Assembly (NCBI GenBank): GCA_030762935.1
Contig: CM060888.1
Span: 114,711,468-114,775,467 of the forward strand
Direction of reading: 5' to 3'
From: Hymenopus coronatus
Taxonomy: Eukaryota > Arthropoda > Insecta > Mantodea > Hymenopodidae
DNA length: 64,000 nucleotides
Both the position numbers and the translations under genes were made by a program. Under the pieces are notes generated by a model. It ran no database searches and was not told the origin of the DNA. It worked only from the letters and a program-made list of their open reading frames with translations. The first letter of the stretch is position 1. Every line of letters begins with the position of its first letter. Shown here piece by piece: positions 1 through 13,300 of this stretch.

Positions 1-705
1 CAAGTTTTCAGCCACAGAGAATAATCCAATGAATTGAATAGGCCAATCATCAGAAGTGATGAACTGTGGGACATTGGTTGTCAAACATTACTGCATGGTT
101 TTGCTTTGCATTTTTTGCTCTCCCCATATGTAGTTAAAAAGCCTGGGATCTAACCAGGTGTATCTCCTTTGATATTCAAGTTAGTAAATGCCTTGTCTGT
201 CTTTTACATGTACTAACTTGTAAATCGTCTTTTAAAAAAAAATATATGTATATATGACATTGTTCTTGAAGAGATGTGAAAAAATTGTTTGCTTATCTAC
301 TTAAAAGTTTGCGTTGAATGCATGTACGAACAGTGTTTACAACTTTTTTTGTGCTTAAACACCTAGGTCAGTCAGATCTGACATGATCATTAGTTGCACC
401 CATTTCTTTAAGCCGTGCTATTGTCTGGAAAATGAATCGTTCATTGATGCCAAGAGGTTTCAGCGCCAAAAAGATTTCCTTAGTTCGCTTCTGAACAAAA
501 TAATGCCAAATTGGCATTGCCAATACAGTGATATAATTTTTGTATACTTCCCATTCCATCTTTCTCTCTTGCCTGCTACTGGCATACTGCAAGCCCGTTG
601 GTTACTCATGGAGTAGTAAAGATTACCTTGTGGATGGCAATAATCTTCATGTTTCTTCATTCACAATTCTATACTACAGCAAGTTTAAATTTTACTGACA
701 GAACT
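1..705 (-). mobile_element. Tc1/mariner-superfamily element relic, internally deleted, cut by the window edge
   Basis: This copy runs parallel to the fuller element at 13238-14496. Both share the stretch ending in TACTGACAGAACT (right terminal repeat, 693-705), followed by the TA target. The - strand reads helix-turn-helix-like transposase text (LGINERFIFQTIARLKE, near 368-592), broken by stops. The catalytic region equivalent to about 13632-13950 of the other copy is missing: the join falls near 110-125, between TTTTGCTTTGCATTTT and CTCCCCATATGT. It is a dead, non-autonomous copy. Confidence 0.75.
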
Positions 706-1109
706 TATGGCAGTATTGTGTAATTGGTTTTGCAAGTACCAAAAGACAATTATTAACCAGCAATTACTAAACACTGTTAACCTACATGATATTAAAATTG
801 TCATGAATGTTCTTAGCATAGCTTTATTATATTTGCCAATTTGGTTTATGGACTAGTATTCCATAAATAATTAGAGACAAATTATTACATGAATGCATAT
901 GCAAATTTATGGTGGACAAAGAACTACAGTAGTTAAAAGCTCATAACATTTCTCTTAGTTTCTGAATGTATATTGTTTCTTAATATGTGGAGAATGAAAG
1001 CTAGGCTCATTATAATCAACATTAGTTTTATTGCCTAAGGACCATGTGTAACTGCTTGGAAATGACTTAAACTCACCAAATAGCTCATATTTTTGTTCGT
1101 AGTTCTCAG
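706..1109 (+). other. Intron sequence before the first visible exon, no feature seen
   Basis: This is AT-rich unique-looking DNA between the mariner relic and exon 1. Short open frames here are overlaps of the exon or chance. Confidence 0.5.
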
Positions 1110-1376
1110 GCAGTGGTCTATTGCATTGATGAGAGCACAGGAGGCTTGGAAGTATCCCACCAAATTGTGCTTTCCAGCAAAGACTACCCGGGATCTCCTG
1201 GTGGAGTGAAAGGTATTCGATGGACACCAGATGGTTGTGCAATGGCTGTGGCGTGGGAACATGGAGGGCTATCTTTATGGAGTACTTTTGGTGCGCTACT
1301 TATGTGTACTCTTGGTTGGGATTATGGGCTTCACGTGGATCTTACACGAAGTAATCCTTTGCTTATACATTGCATG
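1110..1376 (+). CDS. RIC1: RIC1 exon (1st in window): beta-propeller segment
   Basis: This exon is 89 codons, phase 0 at both ends. The acceptor is TTCTCAG before 1110 and the donor is GTAGGT at 1377. The product contains the propeller motifs [18 protein letters not shown] and [11 protein letters not shown], which match the WD-like repeats that precede the SxGAEGYxLW block of RIC1. An alternative acceptor 3 nt downstream (GGCAG, exon from 1113) would remove one alanine. The exon to its left is outside the window. Confidence 0.9.
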
Positions 1377-4300
1377 GTAGGTACTATTATTCAATATTAA
1401 CACAGTCTTATTATTTTAGTTTTAGGAAATTTTCTCTCAGTGCTTAGAGCATCATTGAACAGAAATTGGAAAAAATTCATACAGTCAAATATAGCCAAAT
1501 ACATGGTACTCAAAGGAAAGAGCATGAATAACACAATTTTGACTTTGAAAAAAAAATCAATATCTTAATTAAGGTATTTATGACCCTTTCATTGCAAAAT
1601 CTTCAGCTATTCAGCAATCTTTGTCAAACTTTTACTTATTCACAAGGGAATCAATACTAAGTGTTCTGTGAGCATAAAGTGAACTAAACGTTTTAATGGC
1701 ATACATATATTGATTTTTTCAAAAAATCCTAAATTGTGATGAATTTTGGTAAACCTGTTTTCATTGGTTTGAGATGTTCTTAAATTTGTGTAAAATGCTC
1801 TGAACCTCAAAAAGTTATGCAATGTACATTTGGAAGTTTAAAAATTTGTTTTTCTTTCATATAGGGTGTTTTTTTTTTCTTCCAGTGTTTCAATTTATTG
1901 TGTACATTTTTGCTATTTTCTAAAGTTTTTTTGCTGCATTTTATTTCCTTTAATTAGATATAAGATGCTACGTGATGGGTCTATTATTTTTGAAAAAAAA
2001 AGTGCATAAAAATCAACAAATGAGAAGAGAGAAACTTTAGGATTCCAGTAAGTCTTCACTGCTTCCAGTTAGAAAAATGCAACTAATGGCCAATAAAAAC
2101 AAAATATCATGTATAAATTATATATCTTTATACAGTAGAAAGAATAAGGAACTAGAAAATACCAAAATTTCAAAACCGGAAATTTTGACAAAACTTTCAT
2201 TTTAAAGAGTCAGCTTTTCTATCCAAACACATTCTCTACTAAAGCTACTACTTTGATTTTACTATAGGCAGTTTTATTCTGCCAGAATCATCACCAAACC
2301 TTGTCAAACGAATTACAATCAAAACTATGAGGGGCATTCAATAAGTGCTTAGACAAAGATAAACAAATTATTTATTAATTTTTTTTCCAGCATTTCTCCT
2401 ACTGTCGTAAATCTTCCAAAAAATAGGAGTGCAGAAAATGCTCAAAATAGGCATCTGTGTGGGAGATGGCCTCTTCGTTAGACGTAAATAATTTTCCCCC
2501 GAGACACTTTTTAAGTTTTGAAATAAAATAAAGTTACTGTGTGCCAAATCTGGTGAATATGGTGGATGTTGTAGTAATTCAAACCTCACAATTTTTGTTA
2601 TTGAAACTATGCAAGTGTGCACCGTTGCATTATCTTGATAGAAAAAAGTCTTTTTCTGTGCCAGATGAGGGCATTTTTTATTGATTTCTCCGTTCAATAA
2701 TGATGCATAATACTCTCCATTTATCGTTCTTCCTAGTAATCAGAGTAAATGATTCTGCATGCATCCCAAAAAGCCAAGGCCATCACCTTGTCTGCAGATT
2801 TTACCAACTGTGCTTTCTTTGGAGCTGGTTCACCTTTAAAAACCACAGTTTTGACTATGTCTGTCTCTGGAGTGTATTAGAGTATCCATGTTTCATCTAC
2901 AGTTATCGATTGATGCAGGAACTCGTCAGGATTGCAACAGAAAAGTGACAAACCAGCTTCTGAATCGATCATTTATTCTCCATTGCTAGCAAATGTGGCA
3001 CCCATGTTGCCGATACCTTTGTTGGATCTAATTTTTGCTGCAAAATTGAGAAGACTGCATCATGTAATCTGCCTGTAGCCTCTACTATTTCGCAAACTTT
3101 GATTTGTCGATTGCTCAAAACCATAACCTGAATGTTGTTGAACCATTTCAGAGGAAGTCACTTCTACTGGACATCTGGAACAATGTTTATCATTTGTGGA
3201 TGTACGGCCCCGTATAAATTCATTTTCCAATTGTAAATTGTTACAAATGCAGGGGTAGATTTGCCATGGACTTCATCCAACTCAGCTTTTATCTCTTTTG
3301 GCATTAAGCCTTTTAAATAGAAGTGTTTAATCATCACACAAAACTGTTTTTTTCCATCTTTCTAAATAAGCTCAAGATTGTTGATTCATTCATCTAAACA
3401 ATGAAACCACGTGATGGATATAGTTGAAGCTTAACTGCTGTTTAGTAAGAGACAATGGTTACTAAATACAAACTTTTTACAATGCTACAAGTGTAATTGG
3501 CATGGCTTTTCTAAGGTCTTATTGAATGCCCTAGTATTATAACTTAAATTTTGCTTTACATTGTGATAATTCATTGTGATTTCATTCAGTGTAACTATTT
3601 TATTGCTATTCTTTCTTACAAAGAAATTTGTTATTTCCTGCTTAGAAAGATTAACTGAATTTTTATGATAGATTGTACAGTTTTGTTTCAAAATGAATTC
3701 ACCACCATGTGTAACAGAAACCTCAGGATTGCAAGTATTAAACAGTGTTTTGAAACTTTTTTTTTGGGCTGATAACTAACTTGATAAATAAATACCAGAT
3801 CTCCTTTTTTTGGTAGGAATCATCCATTTTCTTTTAGTAAGAACAATTAAAAATATAACCAACACAAATCTTTTCTCTTTATGGTCATCTGACAGCATGA
3901 CTTAAACATGACTCTGTGACATGACAATGGGTGGTATGAATAAAAATGAGACGCGTCTTATGAGACACTGCTTGTAGAAAATTAGACGTAGCTAGTCTTG
4001 AGATGTGTCTCGCTGATTTCGTATGAATAAAAATTTCCCCTCCGAAGTGAGATGCGCTACCTGCTTCTCATTTACGTGCTGCTATTATCTGTGTGTAAAC
4101 AAGTCAACAATGTATTGTTGCAAGAATGAAAAGTGTTTATTTCAGCACTTATGAATGAGTTTCTACGATTTATACTATCAAAATGGCGAAGGAAACATTA
4201 CATTTTAATCGTGTTTTGCGGAATAAAATCGCAGTTGTCAGAAAAATAGAACTTTGCAATGACTGGGTATAAACAAGATTTAGGAAAAATTCTTGTTAGG

Positions 4301-7300
4301 GATTATAATGAAATTTATTTAGGAAAATAAACAATGTGAAAAGCAGAATAAAACAAAAAAATATAATGTTCCATTCACATGACTTGCTCTAGCTGTTCCA
4401 CACACAAACCATTCTTTTATCTACATCATGCTAATCGATATAAATATTAGTAGAAATTTTATTATCTACTTCTTTGTGAGTAGAAGGGAAATTAGGTAAT
4501 ATACTAGGCTAAAGCATAGTATCTTTAAAAACTGATTGTTATGTGAAACAGAAGTTTGGTTTGCTTTGCGTGGCAGCAAAACTAGAGAGATGAAACGAAG
4601 TAGGCTTCCTGTTTTAGAACAGTTAACGTACTTCAAAATTGAAACTAATAACAAGGAATAGCTGGAAAATGGTCAACTTTAAAAGAAAAACAAATATGAC
4701 ATAAATTATGTATTTTGACGAGATCTATATTTTTTGTGTAGTAAGTTTTTGTCTATCTCTTTATCAGTTATGCAAAATTCATCCATAATAATTCTGGAGG
4801 CTGTTCCCAGAAAATACAAGATATATATTTGATTTCTGATGCAAATACCTTTAATATACAGTATTCTTAATCAAAATTGTTAGAGCCATTTTTGAGAAAA
4901 ACAAAATTTTCACATGTTTTACGATGTAAACGGTAGTTTGGGGTGGGGGGATTTTTTCGAAAACTCTTCTTCCCACCATTGGAAGATACAAAACATAAAT
5001 ACTAAGTTTGGATTTTCAATTTTTTACTTTAATCTTTGTAATTTAATAATTAATAAAGAAAAAATTCATTCCAATGAATAAAAATTTCCTTTGAGCTCTT
5101 CTGCCTCCCCCCCCCCCCACACACAGAAATATTTCTATTTTTTTAATCAGGGGACCTCAAAACATTACCGGTGAAATCTTGATATAAAATTTTTGGGTGG
5201 AATATAATACCTTCTCCACCTATTATGTACTTTACATGTACATACAAGCTAGCGAAAGTAAACAGCAAATGCTTTACAAAGAACTACAAGGCTGTACACA
5301 CGAAAGAATAGAAAAGATAGTCCTTGAATTTGATAGGAGAAACAAATCCTCTGAAAACAGTGAAAGTTAATAATAAAACATTAAAAGTGAATTATTTTAC
5401 ATATCTATTATTTATTTAGTTACTTTGTAATAGGCATACTTCTATAAAAATTCCACTCTGTTATGGAGTGCAGAAACCTAATTTTGTAGAACATAAAAAC
5501 AAGTTTCATATCTCATGTGCCATAAAAGACAAAGATGATGAACGTGAGCAGTACTTTTATATGAATTAATTTGTAACTGTGTCAATGAAACCAATAATTT
5601 AATAACCCTTGTAATAACTTAATTGAAATAACTCAAAAAAATTGCACTTATTAAAATACCTGTAGTTCCTGTTAAATATATTATTGTAATATTGCTTCAG
5701 TTATAAAAGCCTACATGTGTAATCACTTTTTATTCTTGCTATTTGAGTCCTAATATGCCTATTTCCCCTCCATCATCACCGTAATCAACCTCGTGTTCAT
5801 GATCAACATTATAAGTTGATCTTCCTGCTGTTACTTCTCTCCACAGTCTTGTACCAAGAATCTCATAATCATGTTCCTGCAAATGTTTATTATGGAGAAC
5901 CATACACTATACATAAACGAAGGTACTCTGTAGATAACGTTATTTGTTATTAAATTATTTTAAAACTCTTTTCCTGGCCAAAATATCTGTGTATTATAAC
6001 ACGTTCCTAGGTGAGATACCTACATAAGGCATTTATGATGTCCATAACCCTTTAACATCTTTAAGAAATAGCGCATACATATTTTTATTATTATTATTAT
6101 TACTACTACTACTACGGATATTTTTGCAGACATCAGAATTTTGCTCCTGAATGGAACCTTGCCACTTGTAAACAGTGCCTTTTTTGGTAATGATTTCGTC
6201 TATATGAAATTTCTGTATTTTATTATTATGATAGGGTGTAATCTAAAGCACCAATAATTGCATCACGGAATGTATTGCACCCTTGCGAAGTTGCAGCAAA
6301 CTTTCCAAAAGATTATGGATACTGAATGCAGAGAGGCCTCTGTATCTTCTGGATGTCGCACTGAATTCCAGGGTTTACTATCTGCAGTCGAATGGTCAGC
6401 GTTCTAGTTTTTTACCCAAAGGTCCTGGATTTGATTTTTGGCTGTGGCAGGGAATTCTTTTTTAACTACAACTATCTTCTACACCTACAGAGTCTCTTTA
6501 AGTATGCGGGTGTTTGCGTGTGTGTAATATAATGTGTGTACAATTAAAAAACGCTGATAAGAACCTTATACTTCAGCGAAAAATCCCTGTTGCTTCGGGA
6601 AGAAAATGTTGTACAAGCCACTGCATATTTTACTTTAATCTTGAAGTTAGTTATAATTTAGTTCTTCAGAATCCCCCCTGATTTAATAAAGCTTCCTTCT
6701 GCGCTCAAAAACACCAGTACTGGTACCAAATCTGCACATAATTTGTAATAAGAAGCTGTGTTTCAAGTGTTAAGACACCTTTGGAGGTCACTTAAAAAAT
6801 CATAAGATGCGGCCTCTTTTTATTCATTCCAAAACCTGAGGCACGTCTCATTACATAAGTGCCTGAGATGTTGGTCACGATCAAGGTCACCTCCATCTTG
6901 AGTTGCCGAGTTTTATTCATACGAAAGTGAGATGCATCTCAAAAATTGCAAGTTTTGAGATAAGTCTCATCTTTATTCATACCACCCAATATGTATAAAA
7001 AGCTACTAAGCAGCGATATACCATGACCAAGTGATCAAACTTGTACCAAATGGACATATATATGTTTCAAAATGTAAACTATAAGCATAGAAAGATATAC
7101 AGAAATTTTGGCATTCCATATGACGGTAATATGGAACACGATGCTTGCTCCTCAAATATGGGAAATCCCAAACAACATGGGATGTTTGATAAGGTTAATT
7201 TGTAGTGCGACTTAAGTTTGTACTAAAAGATGATGCCACACTAAACAGATATCAGAATCATTTTTGAGAGCTTTATAAAATGGGACTTGAAAATACTTTT

Positions 7301-10300
7301 TCCTTGCTTTCAAGAGAGCATAGCATTACAGTGCAATTTGTTTCTAACTTTGTGAATCTCATAATGCCTTCAGGCTTAAGCCACTTCTGTTCTCAGCTAT
7401 TCATTTGGGATTGCACAAAAATGAAACATAAAACTTGTACACTTCTGGTAATCTTCTGCAATGTGAACCAAAAGAACTTCTGGAATAATTGAAGGTTTTT
7501 GCAAAGTGAAGTTTTGAGCTACTATTCATTTGGTCATTATCTTGATTCTGTTGGAATGTGAGGTACCCATATTTTTCTTGTTCTTTCATTACTTTTTCCA
7601 TTCATTTATCATTAAAATTCATAATCTATTATTTATAGTTCCCTCATTTATAAAAGAAAAGTTCTGAAAGTTCTATATTCGTTGCCCTTTTGCACATATT
7701 TGTAATATAGATTACCAACTATTTTTAGAGTTGAAGGAAATTGACAATGCGTCTGTAAAACAAATGTACTATAGGTAATTAATATTAGTGAGGCTTAAAG
7801 TGTTAATTTTGACTCAAATGTGACTTTAAATGTTACTTTTAAACATGCTTCATTTTATAACTAGAAGAATTTTCCGGGTTGAGAAGCTGTGGTTGGCTGC
7901 TGGAGTTTTCAGGTCCACCCCCTCCCTCCACCACCACCACCACCACCACCATCATCACCACCATCACCGCACATGCAGCTCCAACCTGAGTATAAATACT
8001 GCTGCTATTTCAGCCGAGTCAGTTGCGACCAAACCTTCACCGAGAAGACTAAGACCACGCCACTGAAGATGTTCACTGCAGTCGTGAATGAAACGTCTGG
8101 ACTGAAAACTCCAGTAGACCACTGCTTCTCAGCCCATAAAATTCTTCTAGTTATAATTTGGACTCCAGCCATGAAAGACTATGACTACTGATGCTTCATT
8201 TTCTTATGCTGTGTCTTATATTTGTGACTCCTGTCAGATTGTTCCAATGAATTCCTTAAATATTTTATGTTTTAGGAATGGTCTGCAGAAGGGTATCAAC
8301 TTTGGATGGTCAAGCATCAGCCAGATCATGATCCAGGAGGGGAAAAGCAGAATGGCAGTTTTGGGTCAGATTGTGTGGTTCAGTTAGATTTTGTCAAGAG
8401 TGCTCTCACAGTTAATCCTTGTATGGTATGTATGGAGTAATGTTGAATGATTTATATTGTGTTTCAGAATCCATCATACAAGCTTAGAGGCATGTGGAAG
8501 GATTTTGAAACAACAGATTACAGTTTGGGCACAAATTTCTCTATGATGGAAAACGGGGTAGCATGCCAATGATTTGGCCACGACTTGGTTCTTTGATTAA
8601 AGTGGACAAGCAGTTAAAGCAGCTCACTGTTGCTCTGTAGTACATTGGCTAGATCGCAGATCTGGAAATAGATGCAAGATTTATAATAAGGATTCAAGTC
8701 TGGATGAACATATCACTTTTTTTTTTTACTTTCTCTATATGCACTATGTACAGTAGTGTATAGAGAAGGTATTGTACTGCACCCAAAAATTTCATACCGA
8801 GGTTTAATTGGAAATACATGTTTTAGGACTCACTGAATCCGAAAAAAGCATTTTTAGAAAAATGTCCATGTGTGTGGATGTGGGTGTGAGGGTGGGTGTG
8901 TGCGAGAGATAGCTCAAAAATAAAAAGTCTGTTAAATACCAAACTTGGTATTTAAGTTATCTTCCAAGGATGCGACATGAAGATTTCCAAGAAAATTCCC
9001 TCCACCCCAACCACCTTATACATGGAACTTTTTTCGAAAATTTTGATTTTCTCAAAAATGGCTCTAACGATTTTGATTAAAATATTGTATATCAAAGATA
9101 TTTACCTTACAAATAAAATGTATATCTTGAATTTTCTGGGAATAGCCTCTGAAGACTACTTTAATCTGGATCAATTTTACGGAATTTTGCATAACTGCTA
9201 AGCTGTAAGAGATAAACAAAAACTTACCATACAAAAAATGTTGAGCACGTTAAAACACACAATTTATGTTATATACATTTTTTTTTTGTGGAGTTGGTCG
9301 TTTTTGAAATATTGCTAATGTTTGGTTTCAGCTTTAAATAACACACTTTTCCCATTCAGGAATTTGTCAACTCCTGTCCATACAACAAAGGAACTTCAGT
9401 CACATAGCAACCAGCTTTTGACTATCATGTTAACCTATGGTACTCCCTTATTTTGTTTCTACTTACAAATAAAAATAGAGGCATAGGATTTTTAACAATA
9501 ATTTGTGGCAAAGATGTGGAGAAAGTCATGTGAATTGAACACATCATATTTTTTTAAATTATAATAAAATGACAGAATTTTGCTTCTTGTAAAAGTATTT
9601 TGCAGTTCTGAATTAGTAATGTTACAAAATACAACACATCACTGACTGTAAGGTGTATGTCTGTTCTGTCTGGTGATTTGCATATGTATCAAAGGAGTAT
9701 TATTTAAAATGAAAATGTATAACTAACGAAAAGAATTACTCTCTTTTGGAAGGATAAACAAAGGAAAACTGTATGATGAAGAGAAAGTCAAAAATTTGTT
9801 TTTTAATGTTCTGAAAGATTTTAAACAGTGATCAAATAATAACATAACAATCGCAGTTTACATTTTTTACTTTCTCTACACGTACTATATACATAGTTTA
9901 TAGAGTTTTCATTGTATTGCACCCAAAAATTTGATGCTGAGATTTCACCAGAAATACATGTTTTGAGACCCCCTGAAGCCAAGAAAGTATTTTAGAAAAG
10001 AGTGTGCGTGCATGTGTGCTCTTGCATGTCCCCATTTACCCTTTACATGGAACAGTTTTCGAAAATTTTGATGTTCTCAAAAATGACTAATGATTTTGAT
10101 TAAAATACTGTATGCTTAAGATATTTTTATGACACACGAAATGTATATCTTGGATTTTCTGGAAATACCCTCTGAAGACCTCTTCATTTTGGATGACTTT
10201 TGTATAACTGGCAAACCATAAGAGATAAACAAAAACTTACTACACAAAAAATATGGACCTCATTACAACACACAATTTATGTTATATACATTTTTTTCAT

Positions 10301-13300
10301 AGAGCTAACCGTTTTTGAGTCATTCCAGATTATTGATTTCAATTTTAGCCACTTAAACTTTTCTCAAATGGGAAGACATCTTTCTTCTTGTTTCTAATTT
10401 GTTTACTCCTGGCAATCAAAGAGACTAGAATCTCAAGTGTTTCACATAGCGATTTCCCTACTACTTAGGAGGAACTAGTAATAAGACTAATTCTGCTTAT
10501 GTTTATCTTGATTAGCATGATGTAGAAAACAGATTAATGTTTTGAATAAAAGGTTTATTTGCCAAGCAGATAGAGAACATCATGTGAATGGAACGCATTA
10601 GAATTTTTCCCTTCTGCTTAGAAGGTACCAAGTAATAAGGACAATTTCTGCTAATGTTTATCTCGATTACCATGATGTAGATTAAAGAATACACTTTTTA
10701 ACAACAATTTGTTACAGAGATGTAGAGAAATTCATGTAAATGGAACACATTAGATTTTTGGTGAAAGAAACTTGCTTGTTTTGGAAAGAGTATAGGATGA
10801 GAAATAAAGTAGGATGAAGAAAATATAAACACTGTTAGCATTTAGGTTTTAGAAAAGATGTTAAACATGAATAAATGGTAATAACAACTTTATGTATAAC
10901 ACTTCTTTGGTGTATTAAAAGATGTGTGTTGTATTCATATGACTTTCTTTACTCACTCTTCAACTATTAGCTTGCACAATCGTTCTTGAACATTGAAATA
11001 TTTAAATGAAAAGTTGGTTACGTGTCACTTACCTTACTTCAGTAGCAGCAATATTCTTTTGTGATGGTCATCCATCGAGTATCACTTGAATATTTTATTT
11101 CACATGTATTTATGCAGAACATTTGTCTTACCAAATTGTATACCATAGTTCCAATAACCATTTCATTTCCACAAAATACTATACATTGAATAAAACAATA
11201 ATTTTGTATTTTATTGCATTTTAGTATTACTAAGCCTTTCATAAATTCATCTTCTGTGGAATTCGTATTAATGACATTATCCTCATCTGTGCTTTTGATT
11301 CTATTGACTACAGTTATAACTTGTTTCAATTTTTACTTTCTCTACATGTACTATGTGTATAGAAAAGGTATTGCATTCTACCCAAAAATTTGATAATGAG
11401 ATTTCACCGGAAATACACGTTTTAGAGTCTCCGGTATGCAAAAAAAGCATTTTTAGAAAAAGGTCTGTATGTCTGATATATAACTCAAAACCGGAAAGTC
11501 AGTAAAATACCAAACAGTATTTAAGTTTAGTATCTTCCAGGGATGCGACACAAAGATTTTGAGAAAAATCCTCCCACCCCAAACTACCCTTTATGTGGAA
11601 TAATTTTTGAATAATTTGAATTTTCACAAAAATAACTCTGAACAATTTTGGTTAAAATGCCATATAGTAGAAAGATTAAAATTCTTCTTAATAATTTGTT
11701 ACAGTGATGTAAAGAAAGTTATTTGAATGGACCACATCAGATTTTTTTTCAATCGATAATTTTTCTCCCATGTTTTGTCAATTTCTGTTTGCTCTTTTCT
11801 GGGCATTATGGTTTTTTCAATGGGCCCCAATGTTCCTTCCCTTTATGTTCTCACTTTTCTTGCAAACTTTTGTGAACAGAACTGTGCCTGATGCTAGTGG
11901 CTGCAATAATAATTCCATTTTGCAGTTTTTGGATTTCTTTGAAAAGCTTAGGAGAATACAAATTCTTATCTCTTTCTTCATATATTTATAAATATTTATT
12001 ATTTTATATGAGAACATGACTCTTCTTGATTCTTCTCCAAGCTTTGGCTTCTAGAAGCTTCCAAAATTCTGTGACATTATTTTCTAGCTATAAAACGAGG
12101 AAGAATTGCAGTGCAGTTGTAAATTGTACTTGGTAATGAGTGACTGGAGTGTTAGCAAGCAGCGATACAAGAGTCATGGATGTGTAAACTGTCTAAGCAT
12201 GGAAACACCGAGTGAATTATTGCAGCAGTAGGTTTAAGACTTTATTTGTAAACAATTCTTTAGTCTATAAGGACATTTGTTACACTATGTTAACTCTAAA
12301 TGTATTCAGTAGACCTAAAACATACTTAAAATAACTAAAAATGCAAGAAAATTAAAAAATAAAGTAACAAATGAAGTACAAGGTTTGAACCACTTATCTC
12401 TTGCCAACTGAACTAAACACCAAGCAGCTTCCATATAATTCATTAGTTGCAAATCCTTTATTTAAATACCAGTGGATGCAATTTTTAGCAAAACAGTGAT
12501 GCCTAAGCACACCTGGGTAGTGTAGGACTAGCTAGTCTACCTCACATTCAACATGGCGTGAGTTCAAATCTTGCTTATAATTATCCAGATAAGGTTTTTT
12601 TGGGGGTTTTTCCTTGTCCTAACTAGATGAATGTTGAATAATTTAAGCTCCATGGTCTCTGAGATCATTTAAGCATCATTTCACTGATTTCATTCATTAT
12701 TCGATATGACCAACCAGGTTAAAGGACGTTAAGCTAAAAAAAATGATGCTCATAATACAGAAAATTGATTACCACTGACGACTGAAGTTTTCATCACTAA
12801 GGAAACATAAACATTTTGTATGTCATATCAGAGGCTTGTATAATTTTACCTCAACAAATCTAAACTAAACTGTAATTTATGTAATTAGTTACGTAAATTG
12901 CACATTTTTGAACACTGAGCACATAGATTATTCTAAAAAAAATTGTTTATGACCCCTATACCATCCTTAAAACAGTGTGGTCGAATTATGAAATGTTTTT
13001 TATATATATATATATAGTTTGATACACCAGAGGCTTGGATCATTTTATTTTAACAAATCTGACTAACATTTGGTAACATAAATTACACAGTTTTGAATAC
13101 TGAGCCTGCAGACCATTCTAAAATTTTTTGTTTACGACCCATCTACAATCCTTCAAATCTGTGGTGGAATCCTGAAGTGTTACTCATATATGTATAAAAA
13201 AAGAGAAATATGTGCATACATACACTCTACTGCAATAAGTTCTGTCAGTACTTTCAATGCATGTACTTCTAAATAAAGCTATGCAAATCCATTAATAAAC

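Larger units (their letters stand above)
3929..6987 (-). mobile_element. 3.06-kb DNA transposon with long inverted termini and 3-bp target duplication (PIF/Harbinger-like, tentative)
   Basis: The left end GGGTGGTATGAATAAA (3929) and the right end (complement, ending 6987) are matched inverted repeats flanked by AAT on both sides (3926-3928, 6988-6990). The similarity continues about 100 bp inward and includes a second TCGTATGAATAAAA in each arm and GAGAC/GTCTC motifs. On the - strand, 5742-5882 is an open segment of about 45 codons behind a TTTGCAG acceptor ([15 protein letters not shown], then an acidic tail and a stop), plausibly the last exon of a transposase. A hairpin-ended repeat (4355-5260) is inserted inside. 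The 3-bp duplication suggests PIF/Harbinger, but I do not recognise the protein. Confidence 0.65.

Noticed and set aside
7830..8191. Overlapping open frames with poly-His and poly-Pro runs
   Set aside because: They are read-through of the CAC/CAT microsatellite inside the MITE and have no conserved continuation.
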